A stretch of 64,000 nucleotides of DNA from Candidatus Iainarchaeum sp. GTDB lineage: Archaea; Iainarchaeota; Iainarchaeia; Iainarchaeales; GCA-2688035. Below, piece by piece: positions 51,033-59,901 of the stretch (its first letter is position 1; each line of letters begins with the position of its first letter). The DNA is taken from contig JAFCCL010000007.1 of NCBI GenBank assembly GCA_017610205.1, positions 57,728 to 121,727 on the forward strand. Direction: 5' to 3'. A program made the translations under genes and the position numbers. The notes below the pieces were generated by a model that was not told the origin of the DNA, did no database searches, and saw nothing but the letters and a program-made list of their open reading frames with translations.

Positions 51033-52943
51033 ATGAGTAAGACTATAGGAATTGACCTTGGGACCAGCAATTCAGCAGCGGCTTTTTTGGAGGCAGGAAA
51101 GCCAAGAATTATTGCAAGCGCAGAAGGAGCAAGCGTTTACGGAAAAGCATTTCCTTCATATGTTGCTTTTACAAAAGACGGCCAGGTTTTAATAGGAGAA
51201 CCTGCAAAAAGACAGGCGGTAAGTAACCCAGAGAATACTTTTACAGCATTCAAAAGAAAAATGGGAACAAATTTTAAGTACAAAGCTTTTGAAAAAGAAT
51301 ATACTCCACAACAGCTTAGTGCATTCATCTTGCAAAAAGTAAAAAAAGATGCCGAAGAATTTTTAGGAAACAAAGTTGAAAAGGCAGTTGTTACAGTCCC
51401 GGCATACTTTGACGACAACCAAAGGCAGGCAACAAAGGACGCAGGAAAAATTGCAGGACTTGATGTAATAAGAATTGTTAATGAACCAACAGCGGCTTCG
51501 CTTGCATACGGAGTTGACAAAAAAGGCAAGGAACAAAAAGTCCTTGTATTTGATTTGGGCGGAGGAACACTTGATGTCACAGTAATGGAATTTGGTGATG
51601 GAGTATTTGAAGTTCAGTCAACAAGCGGAGACACCCAGCTTGGCGGAACAGATATGGATGAAGAGCTTGTGAAATATATTGTGAGAGAATTCAAAAAAGA
51701 CCATGGTGTTGACTTAACAAAAGACAATATGGCAATGCAAAGGCTAAAAGAAGCAGCAGAAAAGGCAAAGATTGAGCTTTCAACAGTAATTGAAACCGAC
51801 ATTAATTTGCCATATGTAACTGGTGACAAAAGCGGGCCAAAGCATTTGACAATGAAAATTTCAAGAGCAAAACTTGAACAGCTTGTTGACCCAATAATTA
51901 AAAGATGCGAAAAACCATTGCAGCAGGCGCTTGCAGATGCAAAACTACAGCCTTCAGACATAAGCAGAATAATCATGGTTGGAGGGCCAACAAGAATGCC
52001 ATCAGTTCAGAAATTTGTTGAAAAGGTTATTGGAAGCAAGGTTGAAAGAGGAGTTGACCCAATGGAATGTGTTGCAATGGGTGCAGCAGTACAAGCAGGC
52101 GTTCTAAGCGGAGACGTAAAAGACGTTCTCTTGCTTGATGTAACACCCTTAACTCTTGGAATTGAAACACTTGGAGGGGTAAGAACACCTCTCATTGTTA
52201 GAAACACAACAATTCCAACCAAAAAAAGCCAGGTTTTTTCAACCGCAGCAGACAACCAGCCGGCTGTTGACATTCACGTACTGCAGGGAGAAAGGGAAAT
52301 GGCTGAAGGAAACAAAAGTTTGGGCAGATTTCAGCTGGTGGGAATTGTACCTGCACCAAGAGGCGTTCCACAAATTGAAGTAACATTTGACATTGATGCA
52401 AACGGAATTGTTCACGTAAAAGCAAAAGACCTTGGAACAGGAAAGGAACAAAGCATTAAAATTGTTGCATCACAAAAATTAAACGATGAAGAGATTGAAA
52501 AAATGAGAAAAGACGCAGAATCCCATGCAGAAGATGATAAGAAAAGAAAGGAAGAAGTTGATGTTGTAAACCAGGCAGACGCCATGACATTCAGCACGGA
52601 AAAAATGATTGAAGAAATGAAGGAAAAAGTTGACAAGGCAAAACTTGACAACGTAAAGAAAATGAACGATGAGTTAAAAGAGCTTTTGGGAAAAGAACCA
52701 AAAGACATTGCTGCAATAAAAGCAAAAACAGATGAAATGAACAAGGAACTGCAGCAAATTGGAACGGAAATTTACCAAAAGGCACAACAACAGCAGAATG
52801 CACAAGGCGCAGGTCAGCAAGGAGCAGGGTCTGAACAGCAAGCTGGAGCAAAAGAAGAAAAGAAAGGCGATGACAAAGTAGTTGACGCAGACTACGAAGT
52901 CAAAGACAACAAAAAGGAAGACGACAAAAAGGAAGGCAAGTAA
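51033..52943 (+). CDS. dnaK: Chaperone DnaK (Hsp70)
   Basis: An ATP-driven chaperone. The 636-aa protein is full length: ATPase domain with [44 protein letters not shown] and [14 protein letters not shown]; substrate domain from about residue 390; helical lid; and a C-terminal Gln/Ala/Gly-rich segment ending in a Lys/Asp tail. It is bacterial-type Hsp70, as in other archaea that acquired it. A long hairpin terminator overlaps its stop codon. Confidence 0.98.
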   Translation: MSKTIGIDLGTSNSAAAFLEAGKPRIIASAEGASVYGKAFPSYVAFTKDGQVLIGEPAKRQAVSNPENTFTAFKRKMGTNFKYKAFEKEYTPQQLSAFILQKVKKDAEEFLGNKVEKAVVTVPAYFDDNQRQATKDAGKIAGLDVIRIVNEPTAASLAYGVDKKGKEQKVLVFDLGGGTLDVTVMEFGDGVFEVQSTSGDTQLGGTDMDEELVKYIVREFKKDHGVDLTKDNMAMQRLKEAAEKAKIELSTVIETDINLPYVTGDKSGPKHLTMKISRAKLEQLVDPIIKRCEKPLQQALADAKLQPSDISRIIMVGGPTRMPSVQKFVEKVIGSKVERGVDPMECVAMGAAVQAGVLSGDVKDVLLLDVTPLTLGIETLGGVRTPLIVRNTTIPTKKSQVFSTAADNQPAVDIHVLQGEREMAEGNKSLGRFQLVGIVPAPRGVPQIEVTFDIDANGIVHVKAKDLGTGKEQSIKIVASQKLNDEEIEKMRKDAESHAEDDKKRKEEVDVVNQADAMTFSTEKMIEEMKEKVDKAKLDNVKKMNDELKELLGKEPKDIAAIKAKTDEMNKELQQIGTEIYQKAQQQQNAQGAGQQGAGSEQQAGAKEEKKGDDKVVDADYEVKDNKKEDDKKEGK

Positions 52944-52958
52944 AAGCTTGCCTTTTTT
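52933..52958 (+). terminator. Hairpin plus T6 overlapping the dnaK stop
   Basis: AAGGCAAG (52933-52940) pairs perfectly with CTTGCCTT (52947-52954) around a 6-nt loop and runs into a T-tract (52953-52958). The left arm lies in the last codons of dnaK. It is a textbook bacterial-type intrinsic terminator shape; it could separate dnaK and dnaJ transcripts. Confidence 0.65.
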
Positions 52959-52990
52959 AATCTCTTTTTCCAATAATTTAACTGGTTTAA

Positions 52991-54151
52991 ATGGCTGCAA
53001 AAAAAGACTACTATGACGTACTTGGCCTGAAAAAGGGCGCAAGCATTGGAGAAGTAAAGGCAGCCTACAAAAAGCTTGCCAAAAAATACCACCCTGACCT
53101 AAACAATAACAAGGAAGCAGAAGAAAAATTCAAAGAAGGCCTGGAAGCATACCAAACACTGTCTGATTCAAAGAAAAAAGCAAACTACGACCAGTTTGGA
53201 CACGCTGCCGAAGGCTTTCAGGGATTTCAGGGATTCAGGGGAGCTGGAGGAACACGCGGGTTTGACTTTGATTTTGGAGACATCTTTGGAGCAGGAGGAA
53301 ACTTCGGAGGCTTTAGTGGAATGGAAGACCTGTTTAGGGCATTTGGAGGAGGCGGACAAGGAAGAGAAGCAGACGACCCTGCAAGAGGAGCAAATCTTAG
53401 AATTGACCTTTCAATAAGTTTTGAAGAAGCTGTTTTTGGAACAGAAAAAACTGTTGAGCTTACAAGAATTGAAAATTGCAGGGAATGCAAAGGAAAAGGC
53501 GGTTCTGGCGAAGAAACCTGCAGCCAATGCCAAGGCTTAGGAGTACTAAGGCAGCAAAGAAGAACAATGTTTGGAACATTTGTGACACAAAGCACCTGCC
53601 CAAAATGCAGAGGCAAAGGAAAGACCATTAAAAATACCTGCAAGGAATGCCAGGGCAAAGGAAGAGTAAAGAAAAGACGTGAAATAAAAATAAAAATTCC
53701 GGCAGGCATTGACACAGGAAACCATTTGAACCTAAGAGGCGAAGGAAACGCAGGCATTAATGGCGGTCCAAACGGAGACCTTTTTGCAGTAATCTTTGTT
53801 GAAGCAGGCAAAGTATTCAAAAGAGACGGCGTAGACATTTATGCTGAAATGCCAATTTCCTTTTCCGAAGCAGCTCTTGGAACAGGTCTTGATGTTCCAA
53901 CACTTAAAGAAAAGGAAACAATAAAGATTCCGAGTGGAACAGAAACAGGCACAATCTTCAGGTTAAAAGGCAAGGGCGTTAAAAAACTTGGCGAAGCAGG
54001 ACACGGAGACGAGTACATCAAAGTAATTGTTCAAACGCCTGGCAAGATGAGCAAAAAGCAAAAAGAACTATTTGAACAACTTGCAAAAGAAGACGATGTT
54101 AAAAAGCAACGGAAAAGCTTTTTTGAAAGAGTCAAAAAGAAGTTTAAGTAA
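52991..54151 (+). CDS. dnaJ: Chaperone DnaJ (Hsp40)
   Basis: Stimulates DnaK ATPase and delivers substrates. The 386-aa type I protein has the J domain (HPD at residues 34-36), a Gly/Phe-rich region (about 75-125), four zinc-finger repeats of the form CxxCxGxG ([32 protein letters not shown]), and two C-terminal beta domains. A 47-nt gap with the dnaK hairpin separates it from dnaK. Confidence 0.98.
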   Translation: MAAKKDYYDVLGLKKGASIGEVKAAYKKLAKKYHPDLNNNKEAEEKFKEGLEAYQTLSDSKKKANYDQFGHAAEGFQGFQGFRGAGGTRGFDFDFGDIFGAGGNFGGFSGMEDLFRAFGGGGQGREADDPARGANLRIDLSISFEEAVFGTEKTVELTRIENCRECKGKGGSGEETCSQCQGLGVLRQQRRTMFGTFVTQSTCPKCRGKGKTIKNTCKECQGKGRVKKRREIKIKIPAGIDTGNHLNLRGEGNAGINGGPNGDLFAVIFVEAGKVFKRDGVDIYAEMPISFSEAALGTGLDVPTLKEKETIKIPSGTETGTIFRLKGKGVKKLGEAGHGDEYIKVIVQTPGKMSKKQKELFEQLAKEDDVKKQRKSFFERVKKKFK

Positions 54152-54158
54152 ATAGGCA

Positions 54159-54597
54159 ATGGTTATGGACTCTGCAGAAACTAAAAAAAAATTGCTTAAA
54201 GTGCGGTAGCAAATGCTGTCTTTTGGCTGGCGTAGCAGTTACAAAGAAGGAAAGGGATAAAATACTAAAAGCCGGGTTTGATGACGCTTTTATTCAAAGA
54301 GGGAACTATTACGAAATCAAATCAAAAAATGGCAGGTGTCATTTTTTGAAAAATGAATTGTGCTTAATTCAGGAGATTAAACCCCTGCTTTGCAAAATAT
54401 GGCCTGTTTACACAATTTTTAAGAGAGACAAGAAAGAAATTCTTGTCGTTGACTGCCCATTAGCAAGGAAGTTGTCTAAAAAAGAAATTCAAAAATTAAA
54501 GACAATGACTAAAAAAGTTACAAAAGGACTGGCTATGCTTGATTATACTAATGTACCAGCGTCAATCAAAAAAAAGTTTAAGAAATTGATGGCATAA
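54159..54597 (+). pseudogene. YkgJ-family cysteine-cluster protein interrupted at an A9 tract
   Basis: The conserved part reads from at least 54193 in one frame and includes CLKCGSKCC, the CxxCGxxCC cluster expected of YkgJ proteins (putative metal or Fe-S cluster proteins), then GRCHFL, LCLIQEIKPLLCKIWP and VVDCPLA. That frame has no ATG, GTG or TTG before the cluster. The nearest ATGs (54159, 54165) are in another frame, which joins it if one A is removed from the nine-A run at 54183-54191. So this is a frameshift, an assembly error or slippage. A TTG at 54223 would lose the cluster. The rest of the gene is intact. Confidence 0.7.
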
Positions 54598-54634
54598 ATC
54601 TTTGATAAAATTCCAAAAGGCTTTTCTATTTAAT

Positions 54635-55279
54635 TCACAACTTGTTCTTCCCAATCTTTTTAAACAAGTAAAGAGAGTAAAGCATTGAACAAACTCCGGC
54701 AATTAATACACTAATAACAATAACCCAAATTATCACCTCAGGAAAAGGAATGCTTACAAGCGAAGCAAAGCCTGCAAGAATAAAAAGCTTGCCACTCAAT
54801 TTGTGCGTCTTTTTCCAAACTTTGTCATCAGCCAAAGTCCAGGGAGTTCTAATTCCAACAAAAAAGTTTCTCTTAAACGAAGGCAGTAGAATTCCAATGC
54901 TTATGAAAAGCATTGCCATAGGCAGAGCCAAAATCTGCGAAAAATTGAAATCATAGCCAAAATTTGGCAAAAGAGTCATTATGTAAAAAAGGAAAAAAAA
55001 CATTTGAATTACAAATGCAAGAATCCAGTATTGTTTTTCAAAAGACTTAAAGTTTTTGTCAAAAACAGTTATTTTTGGAATAATCACAAAAATAAGCAAA
55101 ACTCCAATCATCATAAGTGGAAAAAGAAATGCACCCTCCCAGCTAGAACCCCAGCCGTCAGCAACTCCTGCAGCATTCCAGTGAGTTGGAACACTATCTG
55201 GCAAAATAGAGTAAATAGAAAAGGCAATAATTACTGCCAAAACCACGACTGCAAAACAGCCTATCTTAAATGGCTTCAT
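54635..55279 (-). CDS. SdpI/DUF1648-type membrane protein
   Basis: The family includes SdpI, the Bacillus immunity protein and signal-transduction membrane protein. The 214-aa protein begins with a hydrophobic helix and the DUF1648 motif VPTHWNAAGVADGWGS, then about five more helices and the SdpI motif FFVGIRTPWTLADDKVWKKTH. A role in envelope stress or immunity is possible but unproven in archaea. It is divergent from valS and converges with the YkgJ gene. Confidence 0.88.
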   Translation of the reverse strand: MKPFKIGCFAVVVLAVIIAFSIYSILPDSVPTHWNAAGVADGWGSSWEGAFLFPLMMIGVLLIFVIIPKITVFDKNFKSFEKQYWILAFVIQMFFFLFYIMTLLPNFGYDFNFSQILALPMAMLFISIGILLPSFKRNFFVGIRTPWTLADDKVWKKTHKLSGKLFILAGFASLVSIPFPEVIIWVIVISVLIAGVCSMLYSLYLFKKIGKNKL

Positions 55280-55351
55280 TTAAGATAAATAAGGTTTGCC
55301 TGCTTTTTATTCTTTTCTCTTTTATAAATATTAAAAGAAGCGTGTTTGAAA

Positions 55352-57742
55352 ATGGCTTTAGATTTGCAGGCAATGGAAGAAAAGTGGCAAAAATTCTGGG
55401 AAAAAGAACAAATATACAAGTTTGACCAAAAAAGCAAAAAGCCAGTTTACAGCATTGACACTCCACCACCAACTGTTTCAGGCACAATGCACATGGGACA
55501 TGCCTTTGCTTATTCACAGCAGGACTTTATTGCACGCTATAAAAAAATGCGTGGCTTTAATGTTTTTCATCCAATAGGATTTGACAACAATGGGCTGGCA
55601 ACAGCTTTAATGGTTGAAAAGAAAAAAGGGATTAAATCAAAGAATTTTTCAAGAGATGAGTTTATCAAAATTGTTTTGGAAGGAACTGCGGAAGAAGAAA
55701 AAAAAATGAAAGACGGATTCAAAAGCATTGGCATAAGCTTTGACTGGAGCCTTTTATACAGAACAATTGGAAATTTGGCAAGAAAAACCTCACAATACAG
55801 TTTTTTGGATTTGCACAAACAAAAAAGGCTTTACAGAAAAGACGCTCCAACAATGTGGTGCCCAAGCTGTGCAACAGCCATTGCACAAGCTGAATTGCAG
55901 GATAAGGAAGAAGAAAGTAGTTTTGTTTACATCTGGTTTGAAACAACCGACGGAGAAAAAATTGAAATTGCTACAACAAGACCTGAACTAATGCCAGCGT
56001 GTGTTGCAATACACGTTCACCCAGAGGACAAAAGGTACAAAAAGTTTGTTGGAAAAGAAGTAAAAATTCCGTTTACTGGTGGCAGAACAGTTAAAGTTTT
56101 TGAAAACAAGGATGTTGACCCTGAATTTGGAACAGGAGCAGTATACCACTGCACTTTTGGAGATTTGGATGACGTTGAATGGATTCTTGAAACAAATCTT
56201 CCAATAATTGAAATAATAAACAAGGACGGAACATTTAATGAAAAAGCAGGAATCCTAAAAGGGCTTAGAACAAAAGAGGCAAGGGAGAAAATAATAGAAG
56301 AACTTGAAAAGGCAGGACACATAACAAAACAGGAACCAATAAAGCACGTTGTAAACGTCCACGAAAGATGCAAAACCCCAATAGAAATACTTACAGCCAA
56401 ACAATGGTTTGTACGCTATCTTGACCTGCGAGACGAATACATTGCCAAAGCAGATGCCCTTCAATGGGTTCCTGAATACATGAAGAAAAGGCTTTACAAC
56501 TGGGTTAATGGACTGAAATGGGACTGGAATATTTCAAGGCAAAGGCACTACGGTATTCCTTTCCCTGTATGGTACTGCAAAAAATGCGGAGAGCCTTTGC
56601 TTGCGGAAGAAAAAGATCTGCCAGTAGACCCATTGAAAAGCAAGCCAAAAAAGAAATGCAAATGCGGAAGCGCTGAATTTGTTCCGGAAAAAGACACTTT
56701 TGACACCTGGTTTACTTCCTCACTAACCCCCCAAATTAACTGCAAATGGGTTGAGGACAAAAAATTCTTTGAAAAAATGTTCCCAATGGACTTAAGGCCG
56801 CAGGGACACGACATAATTGCGCTTTGGGCATTTAACACAATTGTAAAGGCATTATTTCACCAGCATGAATTGCCCTGGAAAACAATTACAATAAACGGCT
56901 GGGCGCTGGACTCAAAAGGCAAAAAGATGTCAAAAAGTTTGGGAAATGTAATAAGACCAGAGGAAATGATTCAAAAATATTCCTCAGATGCACTAAGATA
57001 CTGGGCAGGACTTCCAGTTCTGGGCGAAGACATTCCATTCCAGGAAAAAGAAATGGTTGCAGGAAGAAAATTCATTACAAAAATCCTGAACGCAAACAGA
57101 TTTGTTGAAATGGCAACAAAAGATATTAATGTTGAAAAACTTGACAAAAAAAATTTACAGCCAGAGGACAAGGCAATCTTAAGCAGGCTTAACACAGTGA
57201 TAAAAGAGGCAACAGAGGCTTTTGACAGGTTTGAATTCAGCAAATGCCTCAATCCTGCAAGAAACTTTTTCTGGCTTGAATTTGCAGACTTTTACATTGA
57301 AGAAGTAAAAGCAAGGGTTTACAATGACAAAGGAGCCTCTGGCAAAATTGCAGCAGCAGTATTGCAGGAAGTTGCCTGGAAAACACTTCTTTTGTTTACT
57401 CCATTTATTCCACACACAACCGAAGAAATTGCCCAACAGCATTTTAAGAAAATGCTTTCAGGAAAAAGCATTCACCTAGAGCAATGGCCTAAAGCAGACG
57501 AAAGTTTAATTGATAAAAAGGCAGAAAAAGTTGGCGCAGCCATAAATTCGGTTATAGCAGAAATGAGAAAACAAAAAAGCGAAGCCAGAAAGCCACTGAA
57601 CACTCCAGTAAAAAAAGCAATTGTTACAATTGAAGAACCCAAAAATCTTGAAGAGGGAACCGAAGTAATTAAGAGAACAATGGCAATTGAATCAATTGAA
57701 ATAAAAAAAGGAAAAGAATTGATTGTTGAATTGCAGTTCTGA
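55352..57742 (+). CDS. valS: Valyl-tRNA synthetase
   Basis: Charges tRNA-Val. It is 796 aa from the ATG at 55352 (a TTG lies 6 nt upstream). Class I signatures are HMGH at residues 47-50 and KMSKS at about 525-529. The editing domain has TTRPELMPACVAIHVHPED; zinc-type Cys pairs occur in WCPSCAT and the YCKKCG/CKCG region. The archaeal-type short form lacks the long C-terminal coiled coil of bacterial ValRS. It stands alone. Confidence 0.97.
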   Translation: MALDLQAMEEKWQKFWEKEQIYKFDQKSKKPVYSIDTPPPTVSGTMHMGHAFAYSQQDFIARYKKMRGFNVFHPIGFDNNGLATALMVEKKKGIKSKNFSRDEFIKIVLEGTAEEEKKMKDGFKSIGISFDWSLLYRTIGNLARKTSQYSFLDLHKQKRLYRKDAPTMWCPSCATAIAQAELQDKEEESSFVYIWFETTDGEKIEIATTRPELMPACVAIHVHPEDKRYKKFVGKEVKIPFTGGRTVKVFENKDVDPEFGTGAVYHCTFGDLDDVEWILETNLPIIEIINKDGTFNEKAGILKGLRTKEAREKIIEELEKAGHITKQEPIKHVVNVHERCKTPIEILTAKQWFVRYLDLRDEYIAKADALQWVPEYMKKRLYNWVNGLKWDWNISRQRHYGIPFPVWYCKKCGEPLLAEEKDLPVDPLKSKPKKKCKCGSAEFVPEKDTFDTWFTSSLTPQINCKWVEDKKFFEKMFPMDLRPQGHDIIALWAFNTIVKALFHQHELPWKTITINGWALDSKGKKMSKSLGNVIRPEEMIQKYSSDALRYWAGLPVLGEDIPFQEKEMVAGRKFITKILNANRFVEMATKDINVEKLDKKNLQPEDKAILSRLNTVIKEATEAFDRFEFSKCLNPARNFFWLEFADFYIEEVKARVYNDKGASGKIAAAVLQEVAWKTLLLFTPFIPHTTEEIAQQHFKKMLSGKSIHLEQWPKADESLIDKKAEKVGAAINSVIAEMRKQKSEARKPLNTPVKKAIVTIEEPKNLEEGTEVIKRTMAIESIEIKKGKELIVELQF

Positions 57743-57772
57743 AAAGGAAAATTGTTCTTTTTAATAGAAAAG

Positions 57773-57805
57773 TTTAAATAAACATACTATATCAATTGAT
57801 ATAGT
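57773..57805 (+). promoter_or_regulatory. TATA box and 20-bp palindrome before the toxin-antitoxin remnant
   Basis: TTTAAATAAA at 57773-57782 is followed by the perfect palindrome ACTATATCAATTGATATAGT at 57786-57805. The predicted transcription start falls inside it, and the ATG follows at 57814. This is the usual geometry of an autorepressed toxin-antitoxin promoter. Confidence 0.65.
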
Positions 57806-57813
57806 GATGAAAT

Positions 57814-58113
57814 ATGTCTAAAACTATTGCTGTTTTTAAACGAGGGAATATTCTTCGCTATCCAAGATTGGATACTGTTTTGATGGTTGAAGAAACAATA
57901 CAGAAAGCAAAAGAATATCCAACTAAAGCAGAACTTTTGCGTAGCCTGCCCAAGAAAATGATGTACCAGACATTTAACACTATAATCGATTATCTTGAAT
58001 ATTCTGGAAAAATTTATATAGATAAAGATGGCGCAATTGTTTGGATTTGGAATCCAAAACTTGTGGAAAAGTATATGAAAAGACCAGATCTTAGCTGGAG
58101 GAAAGAAAAATGA
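57814..58113 (+). CDS. Small winged-helix-like protein, probable antitoxin, 99 aa
   Basis: The protein resembles small archaeal winged-helix proteins: a helical first half (TVLMVEETIQKAKEYPTKAELLRSLP), a recognition-like segment (MYQTFNTIIDYLEYSGKIYID) and a beta-wing (KDGAIVWIWNP). It ends in a 4-nt ATGA overlap with a broken RelE-like gene, and a 20-bp palindrome sits at its own transcription start. Gene order, coupling and operator suggest an antitoxin that represses its own operon. The pairing with RelE-like toxins is inferred from position. Confidence 0.7.
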   Translation: MSKTIAVFKRGNILRYPRLDTVLMVEETIQKAKEYPTKAELLRSLPKKMMYQTFNTIIDYLEYSGKIYIDKDGAIVWIWNPKLVEKYMKRPDLSWRKEK

Positions 58114-58455
58114 AACTTCCTTCAAAAATCAAATTTGCAGACGATAAAGTAAAAAAGGCATTTGAAAAACTTGAAGAAGGAAAAACAGAAGACACACAAC
58201 TTCATGAATTTCTTGTAAGAGCATTCGAGGACATTGAAAAAAACGCTTTTTGGGGAACAAGAATCTCAAAAAAACTCATTCCAAAAGAATACAAAAAAAA
58301 ATATGAAATAGACAATCTTTGGAAATATAATCTTCCAAACGCCTGAAGACTTATTTACTCTGTTGAAAAAAAAAGAATTAATTGTAATCGGAATTGTTCT
58401 TGAATGGCTTGACCACAAAAATTATGACAAAAAATTCGGTTACAAAACAAGCTGA
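58110..58455 (+). pseudogene. RelE-like toxin, inactivated by a stop and a frameshift
   Basis: RelE/YoeB-type toxins cut mRNA on the ribosome. The first 78 codons (to the TGA at 58344-58346) read as the family's N-terminal two thirds: IKFADDKVKKAFEKLEEG, FWGTRISKKLIPKEY and IDNLWKYNLPNA. Where the family has Trp (as in NLP-x-WRL), the codon is TGA. The homologous end continues after it: RLIYSVEKK, then after dropping one A from the nine-A run at 58366-58374, ELIVIGIVLEWLDHKNYDKK and FGY. So there are two lesions. TGA is an ordinary stop elsewhere in this window, so recoding is unlikely. Confidence 0.72.
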
Positions 58456-58489
58456 AAAAAAGATTTTGAAAAAAAAGAGGCATCAATAA

Positions 58490-59092
58490 ATGAAACTAAT
58501 AGCACAGGGAGCAGAAGCAAAATTATTCAAAACAAAGTTTGATGGCAAAGATGCTTTGCTAAAGCAGCGTGTTCCAAAAGGATACAGATGCAGGGAACTT
58601 GACGAAATGCTTCGAAGTACCAGAACAAACGCTGAAGCAAACATGTTTAGAAAAGCAAGAGCTCTTGGAATAAACACTCCCACAATTTTTGAAGTTGACA
58701 AAAAGAAAAAAGAAATTGTAATGGAATTCATTAATGGACCTCGCTTAAAAGATACATTGAAAAAGAAAAACCTTGCAGTATGCAAACAGGTTGGGCAAAT
58801 GATTGCATTAATGCATGCAGGAAACCTTGTCCACGGGGACCTTACAACAAGCAACATAATGCTAAAAAACAAAGACCTTTTCTTCATTGACTTTGGATTG
58901 GGAAAAACCAGTGCAAAAGCAGAAGACAAAGCAGTTGACCTCCTTGTCTTCAAGAAAACCTTTGAGGCAACACACGTTGAACTAATGCCAAAGGGCTGGA
59001 ACCAAGTCCTCGAAGGATACCTTTCAAAAGGCGGAAAAAAAGAGGTCTTGAAGCAAATGGAAAAGGTTGAAGGAAGGGTAAGGTACCATTAG
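58490..59092 (+). CDS. bud32: KEOPS kinase Bud32
   Basis: The small atypical kinase/ATPase of the KEOPS complex, acting with Kae1 in t6A synthesis. The 200-aa protein has the degenerate Gly loop GAEAKLF, Lys25 in ALLKQR, the catalytic HGDLTTSN at 115-122 and DFGLG at 134-138, then the C-terminal Arg-rich RVRYH. In many archaea it is fused or adjacent to kae1; here it is 13 kb away and stand-alone. A structured non-coding region follows directly. Confidence 0.96.
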   Translation: MKLIAQGAEAKLFKTKFDGKDALLKQRVPKGYRCRELDEMLRSTRTNAEANMFRKARALGINTPTIFEVDKKKKEIVMEFINGPRLKDTLKKKNLAVCKQVGQMIALMHAGNLVHGDLTTSNIMLKNKDLFFIDFGLGKTSAKAEDKAVDLLVFKKTFEATHVELMPKGWNQVLEGYLSKGGKKEVLKQMEKVEGRVRYH

Positions 59093-59188
59093 GCAATGAT
59101 GAGGTTAACACCTGCTGACCGAAAGGAATGAGGACAAACTCAACTTTGAGTCTAACAGGTCATTGGATCTACTGAGACACCCTTTTTA
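59092..59188 (+). ncRNA. Candidate structured RNA with box C/D-like motifs
   Basis: The sequence after bud32 has ATGATGA (59096-59102, exact C box), a 12-nt spacer, CTGA (59115-59118, exact D' box), CC-GAAA-GG, ATGAGGA (59128-59134, C'-like) and later CTGA (59172-59175). It can also fold as CAATGA/TCATTG (59094-59099 with 59160-59165), CCTG/CAGG, and a 5-bp hairpin at 59138-59151, ending near TTTTT. The 12-nt guide spacing suits an archaeal methylation guide, but the second half does not fit well. Its first 23 nt recur at 63734. Confidence 0.35.
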
Positions 59189-59201
59189 GCAAGCCGATAA
59201 A

Positions 59202-59218
59202 TTTATATTATAATTATA
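59202..59218 (+). promoter_or_regulatory. TATA box and AT palindrome before the AbiE operon
   Basis: TTTATATTA at 59202-59210 sits about 38 nt before the ATG at 59244; TATAATTATA at 59209-59218 is a perfect 10-bp palindrome. ATAATTA and ATAGTTA recur 14 nt apart just downstream. AbiEi proteins repress their own promoters, so an operator is expected in this region. Confidence 0.4.
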
Positions 59219-59243
59219 CCATTATAGTTAAATTGTGATATAA

Positions 59244-59876
59244 ATGAAATACAGGATTTTGGTACGGCGCTTGCTGCTCAGGAAAGAAAGGTATGTTTCA
59301 GACAAGGAATTAAAAGAGCTATGCAAAAGGCTTAAGCTTGAGTATGAAAACGCATTAACTTATCTCTACAACAAAAAATATTTGGACAGGATAGTCAGGG
59401 GTTTTTTTTATATTCCTTCAGCAGAAGCGCACAGGCTTAAAACTGGCGGGCCAAGCTTCCCAAAGGCAATGGCAAAAGCAATGGAATACAAAAAAGTAAA
59501 AAATTGGTACTTTGGATTGGAAACCGCAATAAAGCTGAATAACATTACTCATGAGTTTTTCACAATCGACTATGTTGTTTCAGACAAAATATTCAGGGCA
59601 AAACCGTTTAAAATTCTTGGAAGAAAAGTCAAGTTTGTGAAACTAAGCAAAAAACTTTTTGGCTTTGGAATAAAAAAATCCAAAAACACGCTTTACTCGG
59701 ATTTGGAAAAAACCATTCTGGACATAATCCACCTACGCAAATACTCCGGAGAAAGCAATAAGGCAATAAGGGATTATGTAATTGAATGGGCAGATGAAGC
59801 AGACAAAAACAAAATGAAAAAATACTCAAAACACTACAGCAAATCAGTAAGAAACGCTTTAGAGGAGTTAAAATGA
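59244..59876 (+). CDS. AbiEi-like antitoxin/transcriptional regulator
   Basis: AbiEi proteins are the antitoxin and autorepressor of type IV AbiE systems. The 210-aa protein has an N-terminal winged helix (VSDKELKELCKRLKLEYENALTYLY then KYLDRIVRGFFYIP), a middle domain with WYFGLETAIKLNNITHEFFTIDYV typical of the family, and a basic C-terminal region including LEKTILDIIHLRKYSG. It is followed 25 nt later by the nucleotidyltransferase partner. The pairing makes the identification good. Confidence 0.85.
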   Translation: MKYRILVRRLLLRKERYVSDKELKELCKRLKLEYENALTYLYNKKYLDRIVRGFFYIPSAEAHRLKTGGPSFPKAMAKAMEYKKVKNWYFGLETAIKLNNITHEFFTIDYVVSDKIFRAKPFKILGRKVKFVKLSKKLFGFGIKKSKNTLYSDLEKTILDIIHLRKYSGESNKAIRDYVIEWADEADKNKMKKYSKHYSKSVRNALEELK

Positions 59877-59901
59877 GTTTCAAATTCAGGAGGAATTTGA
59901 A

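Noticed and set aside
58344..58346. TGA read as Trp (alternative genetic code)
   Set aside because: Many genes in the window end in TGA, often in ATGA overlaps, and the same gene also carries a frameshift, so a pseudogene explains it better.
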